Assembly (NCBI GenBank): GCA_002163135.1
Contig: MAAN01000009.1
Location: 1 to 64,000 of the forward strand
From: Alphaproteobacteria bacterium 46_93_T64
Lineage (GTDB): Bacteria; Pseudomonadota; Alphaproteobacteria; Sneathiellales; Sneathiellaceae
Length of the DNA: 64,000 bases
Direction of reading: 5' to 3'
In this document: positions 43,745 through 52,981 of the stretch, one piece after another
Position numbering within the stretch: position 1 is the stretch's first letter
Layout: every line of letters starts with the position of its first letter
Program-made: the position numbers and the translations under genes
Notes under the pieces: generated by a model
Told to the model about the DNA's origin: nothing
Seen by the model: the letters and a program-made list of their open reading frames with translations, nothing else
Databases searched by the model: none

Positions 43745-46411
43745 ATGGGTTTGATAAAAAAAACGACTACGATAGAAAACCCGCGGTTGCCTATATTTAA
43801 AAACCTTGTGTTGGTGCTGTTTTGCATCGTAGGTGTTCTTGCAATCAGTGCCATTTCCTACTCTGTTAATGATAAAAACAAAGAACATCTACGCGGTGTA
43901 TTTTTGCAAATCGCTGAGGACCGCATATGGTCACTTGAAAATAACCTGTCGCATGATCAGGACATCCTGCGGGCGATTGCATCAACCATGACAACATTTA
44001 ATACAGTCAACCAAACCCAATTTTCTGAACTTATCGGAAGTCTGTTGAGCAAAGACACCAGCTTCAAGGCCGTATTCTGGGTTCAGCGTGGAGACAACGG
44101 GACCAACCATGATAGTGAAGGTAGCCCTAAATTTCCGGTAGTCTTTGGCAATCCGGCGGGACCGTTTGAAAAAATTCAAGGTCTAGACATGGCTGAAACA
44201 GTTGATATCCGCGACGCACTATTTGAAGCACGTGACAGTGGACAAGTAGCCACATCCTATGCGTCCCCGTTGTCCAAATCAAACAGCCGAGGCACCGAAA
44301 TATTGATCATATTGCCTATTTATGAGTCCGGTGTATTGCTGCGCCGCGTCCGTGATCGGCGCCAGCATCTACGCGGTTTCATCGTTGGAATCTCAGAGGT
44401 CGCTCGTATTTTCAGAAAATCAACGGCGCGTTTTACATCCCAGACAAACTTCTCTGATGTTGATCTGTTTCTATTTAACAAGGCGGCAATTCTTGACAAA
44501 CAACTACTATTTTCAAGTGCTGAAAAACACCGCAGTGAGTACGACTTACGGGGTGATATTCATCTTGCATATGCCATAGAAACAGTGTCGCGAGACTGGT
44601 TGGTGATCATTGCACCATCATCAAATTTTGTGACAGATCCGATCTTCATACCCGCGGCCCTAATTTTTGCAATCGGCATCATTGCCGTGCTTGCCCTAAC
44701 AATCTATGTCTATCAAACATTAAGACAGACAGCCGTTATCAAGCTTAAAGTTGCGGAGAAAACATCAGATTTGAAGTCCAGTGAACGGCGATTTCGGAGG
44801 TTATTTGAAAATTCAGAAATTTCAATCTGGCGCGAAGATTACTCGAACATTTACTCAGCGCTGGACAAGCTCCGCGCTGAAGGCGTTCAAGATATCAGGC
44901 AATATCTAATCGAGAATGAACAAAGTGTGTGGGAGATGGCTGCTTCGGTCAAAGTTACTGACGTAAATGCTGCGACTTTAGAACTTTTTGGCGCAAAATC
45001 TGAAGATGATTTCATCTTTCAGATCGACAAAACATTTGGATCGAACACGATAGAAGTGTTCAGGGATCAACTTTGTGCCATTTGGAACAAGGAAAAGATG
45101 TTTCGGGCAGAAGCTGAATTCCTAACCATAGATGGTCAATCGATCGATTGCATCCTGTCGCTGCCCCTTCCTGAAACAGAAGAAGGGATGCGTAGTGTTC
45201 CGGTTAGTATACTCGACATTACCGACCGAAAACGGCTGGAGAAGCAGGTCCAGCATGCCCAAAAAATGAAAGCCGTCGGTCAGCTGACTGGTGGTATCGC
45301 GCATGATTTCAATAATATTCTCGGTATTATTCAGGGCAATTTTGAAATTCTCCTGCATAGTTTGAACGGCAATGAAAATGCTAAAAATCGCATTGAAGCC
45401 GGTCTCAAGGGAACCGCCAGAGGGGCTAATCTCACCCGCAAACTTCTCGATTTTTCGCGGAAAGACGCCGGCAGTATCCAGCGCATATCGATCAATCATT
45501 TTATCAGAGACATGGAAGATCTGATTGCCAAATCCCTGACCGTGTCAATAAGTGTCGACTTACGTCTAGACAATGATGCCTGGTTGGTCGATATAGACCC
45601 CGGAGACCTTCAGGATGTTATCATCAATCTAGCTCTTAATGCGCGCGACGCAATGCCCGATGGTGGTAATCTGATGATCAGGTCCCGAAATAAAGTCCTA
45701 GATGAAATCTATACTCGGCTCATTCCGGAAAGTAAGGCAGGCGAGTTTGTCCAAATATCAGTGAGTGATACGGGCCACGGTATGGAGGCAGAGGTCAAGG
45801 AACATGTGCTGGAACCCTTCTTCACCACCAAGGAGCAGGGCAAGGGCACAGGGCTTGGCCTCAGCATGGCTTATGGTTTTATCCAGCGTTCCGGCGGCCA
45901 TATTGAGATCAAATCGGAACAAGGCGAAGGTACAACAATCCACCTTTATCTACCGAAGGCTGAGAAAAAACTGGTCAGTGATCAAGTTACTGATACGACT
46001 GAAACTGTCAGTTTGCCGACAGGCTCGGGCACAATACTGGTTGTTGATGACGAAGAAGACTTACGTGAAATAGCCGTTTTTCATCTAAATGACCTAGGGT
46101 ATCAAACACTTACTGCGGAAAACGGCGATAAAGCCTTAGAGGTTCTGGGTGATGGTCACGACATCGACATATTATTCAGCGATGTCGTTATGCCGGGAGA
46201 TATGGATGGCTATCAATTGGCTGTGACGGCACATGAGCAATATCCCAACCTCAGGATACTCTTGACCAGTGGGTTCACCAATAAACGAGCGAAGCTACGC
46301 GGCGCAGAGGATAAGTATCTGGTCAATCTAAACGATAGAATACTCGACAAACCCTATAACCGGGCAGAGCTGGCAATCGCCCTAAAGAAAACGCTAAATA
46401 TGCAAAATTAA
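43745..46411 (+). CDS. CHASE-PAS hybrid histidine kinase with receiver domain
   Basis: An 888-residue membrane sensor. One helix at about 20-40 leads into a periplasmic CHASE-type domain (to about 290, including ILRAIASTM and SFKAVFWVQRG), a second helix near 305-330, a PAS domain (about 350-490), the phosphoacceptor box GGIAHDFNNILGII, an ATPase with NLALNARDAMPDGG and GKGTGLGLSMAYG, and a C-terminal receiver domain (ILVVDDEEDLREIAVF, DILFSDVVMPGDMDGYQLA, LDKPYNRAEL). It follows the binding-protein gene by three bases with GGTGGG as ribosome site. No stand-alone response regulator is adjacent. Confidence 0.92.
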   Translation: MGLIKKTTTIENPRLPIFKNLVLVLFCIVGVLAISAISYSVNDKNKEHLRGVFLQIAEDRIWSLENNLSHDQDILRAIASTMTTFNTVNQTQFSELIGSLLSKDTSFKAVFWVQRGDNGTNHDSEGSPKFPVVFGNPAGPFEKIQGLDMAETVDIRDALFEARDSGQVATSYASPLSKSNSRGTEILIILPIYESGVLLRRVRDRRQHLRGFIVGISEVARIFRKSTARFTSQTNFSDVDLFLFNKAAILDKQLLFSSAEKHRSEYDLRGDIHLAYAIETVSRDWLVIIAPSSNFVTDPIFIPAALIFAIGIIAVLALTIYVYQTLRQTAVIKLKVAEKTSDLKSSERRFRRLFENSEISIWREDYSNIYSALDKLRAEGVQDIRQYLIENEQSVWEMAASVKVTDVNAATLELFGAKSEDDFIFQIDKTFGSNTIEVFRDQLCAIWNKEKMFRAEAEFLTIDGQSIDCILSLPLPETEEGMRSVPVSILDITDRKRLEKQVQHAQKMKAVGQLTGGIAHDFNNILGIIQGNFEILLHSLNGNENAKNRIEAGLKGTARGANLTRKLLDFSRKDAGSIQRISINHFIRDMEDLIAKSLTVSISVDLRLDNDAWLVDIDPGDLQDVIINLALNARDAMPDGGNLMIRSRNKVLDEIYTRLIPESKAGEFVQISVSDTGHGMEAEVKEHVLEPFFTTKEQGKGTGLGLSMAYGFIQRSGGHIEIKSEQGEGTTIHLYLPKAEKKLVSDQVTDTTETVSLPTGSGTILVVDDEEDLREIAVFHLNDLGYQTLTAENGDKALEVLGDGHDIDILFSDVVMPGDMDGYQLAVTAHEQYPNLRILLTSGFTNKRAKLRGAEDKYLVNLNDRILDKPYNRAELAIALKKTLNMQN

Positions 46412-46615
46412 TACATGCTTATGGCCAATCCAAATAAAATTCTACCTTTAGGGATGTCAGCTATTCGCCGTTATCAGAGGAAAAATTAGGCCTTTCAACA
46501 GTATTCTTCTGAAATTATTAATGCTCGCAATAATACCAAAAAGAAAAACCCGTTTTTTCTTTTATTTTGGAGCCATATTCCTATATCAAGGCTGAGTAAT
46601 TATCAGAGGATCCAA

Positions 46616-47584
46616 GTGACCAAACTAAACCGCACAATAAGCATAGCCCCGATGCTGGACTGGACTGATCGGCATGATCGGTATTTCCTTCGTTTGATTT
46701 CATCAAAGGCGCTTCTGTATACTGAAATGGTAACAACAGGTGCAATTTTGCATGGCGATGAAACACGGCATCTAAAATTTGATCCAGCGGAGCAACCTGT
46801 TGCGCTTCAACTTGGAGGGAGTAATCCCACCGACCTCGCGAAATGCACTAAAATTGCTGACGGTTACGGCTATCAAGAAGTTAATTTGAACGTTGGGTGC
46901 CCATCTGATCGGGTTCAAAACGGTCGTTTCGGTGCGTGTCTTATGGCAGAACCAGAAACAGTGGCAAACTGCGTGCGCGCCATGAAAGAAGTTACAGATC
47001 TCCCTGTTACAGTAAAAAATCGGATCGGCATTGACGATCTGGATAGCTATGATCATCTTGTCAACTTTATCGGTACCGTTAAAGAGGCGGGCTGCGAGAC
47101 TTTTATCATTCACGCACGTAAAGCGTGGTTGACGGGCCTCAGCCCAAAAGAAAACCGCACTGTTCCCCCACTCGACTACCCCCGTGTTTATCAATTGAAG
47201 AAAGATTTTCCAGAATTGGAAATCATCATTAATGGTGGCATTCAAACACTCGATGAGATTGATGAACATCTAACACATGTTGATGGCGTCATGATCGGGC
47301 GCGAGGCGTATCAAAATCCGTATTTTCTGGCACAAATTGATGGGCGCTACTACGGAGTTTCTGATGACACGCCGGAGCGCAAACAAATCGTTGACGAAAT
47401 GCTGCCCTATATCGAACGCGAAATGGAAAAAGGCGTTCCACTTAAATCAATTACACGCCATATGTTGGGCCTTTTTCAAAGCCTCCCCGGTGCGAGAGCA
47501 TGGCGGCGGCATATATCTGAAAATGCCCATCTCAAAGGGGCCGAACTGAATGTTCTTACGGATGCGGCGGCAAAGATCCGATAG
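46616..47584 (+). CDS. dusA: tRNA-dihydrouridine(20/20a) synthase DusA
   Basis: A 322-residue flavoenzyme that reduces uridine at positions 20/20a in the tRNA D-loop. [14 protein letters not shown] is the FMN-binding start; [19 protein letters not shown] has the catalytic Cys, and [15 protein letters not shown] and [14 protein letters not shown] are typical of DusA. Start is GTG 46616, with AGAGGA six bases before. Confidence 0.96.
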   Translation: MTKLNRTISIAPMLDWTDRHDRYFLRLISSKALLYTEMVTTGAILHGDETRHLKFDPAEQPVALQLGGSNPTDLAKCTKIADGYGYQEVNLNVGCPSDRVQNGRFGACLMAEPETVANCVRAMKEVTDLPVTVKNRIGIDDLDSYDHLVNFIGTVKEAGCETFIIHARKAWLTGLSPKENRTVPPLDYPRVYQLKKDFPELEIIINGGIQTLDEIDEHLTHVDGVMIGREAYQNPYFLAQIDGRYYGVSDDTPERKQIVDEMLPYIEREMEKGVPLKSITRHMLGLFQSLPGARAWRRHISENAHLKGAELNVLTDAAAKIR

Positions 47585-47593
47585 TAGGCAAAA

Positions 47594-47619
47594 GAAAAGC
47601 CCGCCGAGGCGAGCTTTTC
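47594..47619. terminator. Terminator hairpin between dusA and doxX
   Basis: Stem GAAAAGC / GCTTTTC with an inner CGCC / GGCG step and one mismatch, between two converging genes. In the leftward direction it is followed by a T-rich stretch, so it can serve doxX and dusA. Confidence 0.75.
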
Positions 47620-47640
47620 GGAAAGTTGGAGACTAAAGGA

Positions 47641-48036
47641 TCATGCAGCGTTTAAGCGCGCATCCAAACTTAGCTTTCCACTGCCTTTTGAGACCAACAA
47701 TAAGAAGGCACCTGTTATTGAAATGTTTTTCATGAACAAGATCATTTGAATTTGATCTTCTGGTTGGAAGTGAAAGATAAAACCTGAGAGCAAACAAAAC
47801 CCTGCCAATGCGAGTGAAATCCATTTGGTTTTATAGCCGGCTATCAGCAAAAGACCGCCGCCGATTTCAAGCAAAATTACAAGGGGCAAAAGTACCCCGG
47901 GAACGCCCATTGCTTCCATATAACCCTGTGTTCCTTCAAATCCACTGATTTTTGAAAAACCAGCGAGAATGAAAAGCACCGCTAACAATACGCGGCCAGC
48001 CAGTTCCAATATAGGTTCTATTTTTTCCATAAACAT
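47641..48036 (-). CDS. DoxX-family membrane protein
   Basis: A 131-residue protein with four hydrophobic segments, matching the DoxX family (LAGRVLLAVLFILAGFSKI and GYMEAMGVP). Proteins of this family take part in redox stress or thiosulphate/quinone reactions, but no precise role can be given. It is divergent from a LysR regulator, with an ATCCATC ... GATGGAT inverted repeat in the intergenic stretch, so LysR control is likely. Start may be either of two ATGs, six bases apart. Confidence 0.88.
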   Translation of the reverse strand: MFMEKIEPILELAGRVLLAVLFILAGFSKISGFEGTQGYMEAMGVPGVLLPLVILLEIGGGLLLIAGYKTKWISLALAGFCLLSGFIFHFQPEDQIQMILFMKNISITGAFLLLVSKGSGKLSLDARLNAA

Positions 48037-48137
48037 AATCCATCCATAATATGAAAGAGTGATGGATCGAAAATATATTCTTCACCGTGGAATAAAATTG
48101 TTTAATTTCGGATATTTGTGTCTATTATTTCGACAAT

Positions 48138-49046
48138 ATGACCGAAATATCCAAAATCACCCTTGCCCAATGGGCCATCTTTAACGCCGTGATTAATCAC
48201 GGTGGTTATCTAAAGGCGTCAAAGGCCCTTAATCGCAGCCATTCGTCACTCCATCATGCCGTCGCGAAACTACAAGAGCAGTTAGGGGTGGATCTCATCA
48301 AAATCGAAGGAAAGAGTCTGCGGCTCACGGAAATAGGCACCGTTATGTACCGACGGTCACACCAACTTCTCAAAGATGCTGCTGATCTTGAGAAGCTCGC
48401 CTCGGTTTTACAAGAAGGTTGGGAGACAGAAATCATAATAGGTGTTGAGAATATTTTTCCAAAACACGTAATTCCTAATATCCTGCGGAAATTTCAACAA
48501 ACAAACCAAGTCTCACGCTTACAGATTCTGGATGTTGTTTTGATGGGGGCGGTAGAACTTATCGAAACAGCAGAGGCCGATTTGGTTATTTCTCCAATTG
48601 TCCCAAATGGGTACCTTGGTACACCTTTAACAACGCTCACTCTTTATCCGATCGCACATAAAGATCACCCATTGTTGCAATTTGATAGGCCGGTGAGCCA
48701 ACGTGATCTAGCGGGCGAACTCCAAATTGTAATAAAAGACACAGCACGAACCGAACAAAGTCTGTCAATTGGTTGGTTAAGATCCGAGCAACGTTGGACT
48801 GTAAGTGATTTTTTTCATGCAAAGGAAATCCTCATATCCGGACAAGGGTTCTGTTGGGGGCCCATTCATTTTTTTGAGGATAAAATTGAATCTGGTGAGC
48901 TGTGCATTGTTCCAACCGTAGGTGATTTAGCCCGTGTTGCCACGTTATATCTAGTTGTCCCAAAACCAGAACATGCAGGTCCGGGCGTAGAATTACTAGC
49001 CAATTTAATAAAGGAGGAAGGGCCGAAACACCTTCCCCCTATATAA
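48138..49046 (+). CDS. LysR-family transcriptional regulator
   Basis: A 302-residue regulator. The N-terminal helix-turn-helix lies at about 8-65 (AVINHGGYLKASKALNRSHS, SLHHAVAKLQEQLGVDLI, RLTEIGTVMYRRSHQLL). The remainder is a periplasmic-binding-protein-like effector domain. Divergence from doxX suggests it regulates that gene. Effector unknown. Confidence 0.93.
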   Translation: MTEISKITLAQWAIFNAVINHGGYLKASKALNRSHSSLHHAVAKLQEQLGVDLIKIEGKSLRLTEIGTVMYRRSHQLLKDAADLEKLASVLQEGWETEIIIGVENIFPKHVIPNILRKFQQTNQVSRLQILDVVLMGAVELIETAEADLVISPIVPNGYLGTPLTTLTLYPIAHKDHPLLQFDRPVSQRDLAGELQIVIKDTARTEQSLSIGWLRSEQRWTVSDFFHAKEILISGQGFCWGPIHFFEDKIESGELCIVPTVGDLARVATLYLVVPKPEHAGPGVELLANLIKEEGPKHLPPI

Positions 49047-49061
49047 CATCGTTCGGAGCGA

Positions 49062-49826
49062 CTAAGTTCGCATATTATAGTGACTATAGTCTATAAGCGC
49101 TTGTGTCATTTGATGACGGAAACCCTGTTCCTCATTTTTTGAGAAAGCCTTGATTTGCTTACGAGTTTCTTTCAAGAATTCAATAATTTGCTTGGTTTGA
49201 TCTGCAAGTTCTTTGTTATAGCCAGGGAAATTCTCAATACCTGATTTTCCACGGCGGAAGACACCGCGTTTGTGTCCTTCAATCATTTGGGTTTGAGTAA
49301 ACTCAACTTTTGAGCCTGCTGTCGTAATAACAGTCGCTCGACCTGGATCATAATCAATTGCTTTTGTCGCCACATTTACTTCCAGTGCAAAACTACTAAA
49401 CACACCAGCGCTGCCATGGCGGCCATTACTGTAACTCTCTTCTATGCGTGCAAAACGGATATCTATGGAAAGTTCAGCCTGATCAACCGAAGTATCTTCA
49501 ACAAGATCAGCCAAGCTTTCCAACGCCTTGGTTATAATTTCCGCAAGTTTCTCACCTTTTTCACCGAACGGTTCCAAAAAACCCTCCAGTTTTTCAGCAA
49601 GCATTTCCATCATGTCGTCGCTGTTTTTCTTGCCTTCAGCAAAGGGGAGAGAGACCGCAGGGGCACTATGTTCTTCAGCAATAAATGCATCAAAGCTAAA
49701 TGACGCTTCTTGCCGTAATGACGCTTCTGTGGAGGAGATACCCCTAGTGGGGTTGCTATAGGACGTTGCCTGAGCCAACGAGCTATAGGAAGACGAGGCG
49801 TTAAACCCCGCGATTAAGTCAGACAT
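49062..49826 (-). CDS. Uncharacterised protein under a candidate CtrA site
   Basis: A 254-residue protein I do not recognise. The first 45 residues are Ser/Ala-rich. Residues 70-105 form an amphipathic helix (MMEMLAEKLEGFLEPFGEKG), the middle is beta-rich (SIDIRFARIEESYSN, TVITTAGSKVEFTQTQMIEG), and the end is a basic coiled coil (LADQTKQIIEFLKETRKQIK). No signal peptide or membrane helix is seen. It is a single gene converging on the LysR regulator; a TTAA-N7-TTAA motif lies about 82-96 bases upstream, suggesting cell-cycle or motility-related expression. Confidence 0.82.
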   Translation of the reverse strand: MSDLIAGFNASSSYSSLAQATSYSNPTRGISSTEASLRQEASFSFDAFIAEEHSAPAVSLPFAEGKKNSDDMMEMLAEKLEGFLEPFGEKGEKLAEIITKALESLADLVEDTSVDQAELSIDIRFARIEESYSNGRHGSAGVFSSFALEVNVATKAIDYDPGRATVITTAGSKVEFTQTQMIEGHKRGVFRRGKSGIENFPGYNKELADQTKQIIEFLKETRKQIKAFSKNEEQGFRHQMTQALIDYSHYNMRT

Positions 49827-49907
49827 CGCTGTACCTTTCTCTTTTCAAGAGGGGTTGGCTTCATTCTAAAGCCATTTGTAACAGGACTGAAGTCTAGAAA
49901 ACTCTTC

Positions 49908-49922
49908 TTAAAAAGAGGTTAA
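49908..49922. promoter_or_regulatory. Candidate CtrA-binding site upstream of the uncharacterised gene
   Basis: Perfect TTAA-N7-TTAA (spacer AAAGAGG), 82-96 bases upstream of the ATG at 49826. Motif evidence only. Confidence 0.5.
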
Positions 49923-49957
49923 TCTATCGTAAATATCTAATTAAAAATTTCGTTGAA

Positions 49958-51031
49958 TTAGCCTTGTTGCCCACGGTGACGAAGAAGATGATCTGCTAAT
50001 ACACACGCCATCATAGCTTCACCAACAGGTACGGCCCGAATTCCAACACATGGATCATGACGGCCTTTAGTCACAATCTCGGCGTCTTCACCGCTTTTCG
50101 TCACAGTTGCGCGTGGCTTCAAAATTGATGATGTAGGTTTTACTGCAAACCGAACGACAACATCCTGACCGGTCGAAATTCCCCCGAGGATACCACCGGC
50201 ATGGTTGCTAAGGAAGTCTGGTGATTGTCCATCACCTTTCCTCATTTCATCGGCATTACTTTCACCGGTTAGTGCTGCAGCAGAGAATCCCTCGCCAATC
50301 TCGACACCTTTTACAGCATTGATTGTCATCATGGCACCGGCAAGATCTGAATCAAGTTTACCGTAAATCGGCGCCCCTAAACCCGCGGGCACACCAGAGG
50401 CAACAACCTCGATCACAGCCCCAACTGACGATCCGTTTTTACGAATAGCATCCAGATATTTTGTCCAAACCTGTGCCATTTCAGCATCCGGGCACCAGAA
50501 AGGATTGTTATCAATCTCATCCCAATCAAATCGGCTTCGATCAATGACTTTGTCGCCAATCTGCGTAAGGTAACCTTTGATTTTCACGTTATCGCCGAGA
50601 ACTTTACGTGCGATACCACCTGCAGCTACCCGGGCCGCAGTTTCACGTGCACTCGACCTTCCGCCGCCGCGGTAGTCGCGAATACCGTATTTTGTCTGAT
50701 AGGAGTAGTCCGCATGTCCTGGCCGAAATTTCTCTTTGATATCACCATAATCTTTTGATCGCTGGTCAACATTTTCGATCATAAGACTGATGGGTGTACC
50801 CGTCGTTTTCCCTTCAAAGACGCCCGAGAGGATTTTTACCGCATCAGGTTCGCGACGCTGGGTCGTAAATCGGTTTTGACCGGGTTTACGCTGATCCATC
50901 CAAACCTGAATTTCTTCTTCGGTAATATCAATAAGCGATGGGCACCCGTCAATAATGCAGCCCAGCGCTGGGCCATGACTTTCCCCCCAGGTCGTAACCC
51001 GAAATAAGTGACCAAAGCTATTATGTGACAT
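49958..51031 (-). CDS. aroC: Chorismate synthase
   Basis: A 357-residue enzyme of the shikimate pathway converting EPSP to chorismate with reduced FMN. The three signatures [34 protein letters not shown] and [17 protein letters not shown] with [16 protein letters not shown] are intact. It lies at the end of a leftward group dnaJ-fabI-aroC. Confidence 0.97.
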   Translation of the reverse strand: MSHNSFGHLFRVTTWGESHGPALGCIIDGCPSLIDITEEEIQVWMDQRKPGQNRFTTQRREPDAVKILSGVFEGKTTGTPISLMIENVDQRSKDYGDIKEKFRPGHADYSYQTKYGIRDYRGGGRSSARETAARVAAGGIARKVLGDNVKIKGYLTQIGDKVIDRSRFDWDEIDNNPFWCPDAEMAQVWTKYLDAIRKNGSSVGAVIEVVASGVPAGLGAPIYGKLDSDLAGAMMTINAVKGVEIGEGFSAAALTGESNADEMRKGDGQSPDFLSNHAGGILGGISTGQDVVVRFAVKPTSSILKPRATVTKSGEDAEIVTKGRHDPCVGIRAVPVGEAMMACVLADHLLRHRGQQG

Positions 51032-51074
51032 ATTGGCTACCGCCTTGTTTTAAAGAATGCCTATGAACGGCCGA

Positions 51075-51896
51075 TCAGAGATCATCCTGTTCGTCATCAA
51101 TTTTCATACCGATCACATGATAACCGGCATCCACATGATGAACTTCGCCGCTGACACCTCTGCTCAAATCACTCAATAGATAAAGAGCGGATCCACCAAC
51201 CTCTTCAATCGTAACATTACGGCGAAGCGGCGAATTGCTCTCGTTCCATTTAAGAATTTTTCTGAAATCACCGATACCAGATGCAGCCAGTGTTTTAACC
51301 GGCCCTGCAGAAATAGCGTTCACACGAATGGACTCTGCGCCCATTTCGGCGGCTAAATATTGGACAGATGCTTCAAGCGCGGCTTTTGCGACACCCATCA
51401 CGTTATAATGGGGGACGACTTTCTCTGCTCCGTAATAAGTGAGGGTAACCATGCTACCTCCGTCCGACATCAATTTCGCGGCACGACTTGCAAGCGTCGT
51501 AAAGGAGAAGCACGAAATATCCATTGTCATCAAGAAGTTATCGCGTGTGGTATCCGAATACTTTCCGCGCAACTGTGTTTTGTCAGAATATCCTATGGCA
51601 TGAACAAGGAAATCAATCTTGCCCCATTTCTCTTCCAGAACCTTAAAGACTTCATCCATAGAAGCCTCATCGGTAACATCACATTCTAAAACAGTATCAG
51701 AGTCTAGGCTTGCAGCCAGAGGCCTAACACGCTTTCCAAGCGCATCCCCTTGGTAGGTAAAGGCAATATCTGCACCGTGTTCATGTAATACCTTGGCAAT
51801 TCCCCAGGCCAATGAATGACGATTTGCGACACCCATAATCAAACCTTTTTTGCCGCTCATCATGCCTTTTTGTTCTGTCATCCCTGAGGATCCCAT
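51075..51896 (-). CDS. fabI: Enoyl-[acyl-carrier-protein] reductase (NADH), FabI
   Basis: A 273-residue short-chain-dehydrogenase-type enzyme of fatty acid synthesis. The cofactor motif IMGVANRHSLAWGIAK, then LVHAIGYSDKTQLRG and the catalytic Tyr-x6-Lys in YNVMGVAKAALEASVQYLA identify it. The start is uncertain: I chose ATG 51896, behind GGACAAG; alternatives are ATG 51881 and an upstream ATG at 51965 that would add 23 residues unlike the family. Confidence 0.94.
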   Translation of the reverse strand: MGSSGMTEQKGMMSGKKGLIMGVANRHSLAWGIAKVLHEHGADIAFTYQGDALGKRVRPLAASLDSDTVLECDVTDEASMDEVFKVLEEKWGKIDFLVHAIGYSDKTQLRGKYSDTTRDNFLMTMDISCFSFTTLASRAAKLMSDGGSMVTLTYYGAEKVVPHYNVMGVAKAALEASVQYLAAEMGAESIRVNAISAGPVKTLAASGIGDFRKILKWNESNSPLRRNVTIEEVGGSALYLLSDLSRGVSGEVHHVDAGYHVIGMKIDDEQDDL

Positions 51897-51977
51897 CTTG
51901 TCCGTAAATAAATCACCAATATTCTTTTTATATTGACCGTTAAAAACAGTCAAAACCTTATACAAACTAATTGGCGA

Positions 51978-52895
51978 TTAGGAATTTTTCCCAAATTTGG
52001 ATCGCGGATCATAGTCGTGATCTTTTGACCAGTTAGAAACCCATTCTTGTAATTCTTCGTCTTGTTCGTCTGGTAAAACTACCTTTAGTTTAACAAATTG
52101 ATCGCCGCGATCCTTTGCTTCTTTCTTACCGATACCTTTCCCCTTCAAGCGAAGAGTAGATCCTGTATTGGATCCGGCAGGAACCTTCAAATTCACCGTT
52201 CCGTCGACTGTCGGCACTTGGACTTTTGCACCGAGGACAGCTTCAGATAAGCTAATAGGAAGCTCCAAAAGGATATTATTACCGTCTCGGACAAAAACTG
52301 CGTCGGTCTTAACTTTTATATTAATCAGGATATCACCAGCTGGTCCACCAGCACTACCAGCATCGCCTTGCCCCTTAAGGCGAATTTGTTTTCCATCGGA
52401 AATGCCTGCAGGGATTTTGACATCCAGCGTTTTACCACCTTCACCCAGAGTAAGGCGTCGTGTCCCTCCAAGGGACGCTTCTTTAAAACTAACTTCTATT
52501 GCAAATGACTTATCACGACCCTTTGTAGCTTGTGGTCGTTGTCCGCCGCCACGTCGAAAATTCCCGAAAATCTCAGAAAATAAATCATCCGCACCACCGC
52601 CGAACCCGCCACCAGCTTGATTGAAACCGCCACCTGCACGTGGGCCACCTGCGCCGCCAAAACCATATTTTTCTTGGCCGTTTGCATCGATTTCACCACG
52701 ATCAAATTTACCACGCAGTTTTTCATCACCTATAATATTGTAGGCCCCAGATACTTCCTTGAACTTCTCGGCTATATTTTCATTCCCCGCATTTGCGTCA
52801 GGATGAAGCTTTTTCGCCAGTTTCCGGTATGCTGATTTTATTTCCGTCTGGGATGCATTTTTCGTAACACCAAGAACGTGATAGGGATCTTTCAT
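51978..52895 (-). CDS. DnaJ-class co-chaperone (CbpA type, no zinc finger)
   Basis: A 305-residue J-domain protein. The J domain (DPYHVLGVTKNASQTEIKSA, with KKLHPDAN containing the HPD motif that stimulates DnaK) is followed by a Gly/Phe-rich stretch (about 70-110) and the two C-terminal beta domains (EVSFKEASLGGTRRL, VPTVDGTVNLKVPAG). The CxxCxGxG zinc repeats of true DnaJ are absent. ATG 52895 is chosen. Confidence 0.92.
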   Translation of the reverse strand: MKDPYHVLGVTKNASQTEIKSAYRKLAKKLHPDANAGNENIAEKFKEVSGAYNIIGDEKLRGKFDRGEIDANGQEKYGFGGAGGPRAGGGFNQAGGGFGGGADDLFSEIFGNFRRGGGQRPQATKGRDKSFAIEVSFKEASLGGTRRLTLGEGGKTLDVKIPAGISDGKQIRLKGQGDAGSAGGPAGDILINIKVKTDAVFVRDGNNILLELPISLSEAVLGAKVQVPTVDGTVNLKVPAGSNTGSTLRLKGKGIGKKEAKDRGDQFVKLKVVLPDEQDEELQEWVSNWSKDHDYDPRSKFGKNS

Positions 52896-52981
52896 GAATA
52901 GTCTTACCAAACAAATTAAACAGCGCCTTACGGCAAATGATTTACATCAGTACAAATAGATTATCGCGCAGAGATACGGTA

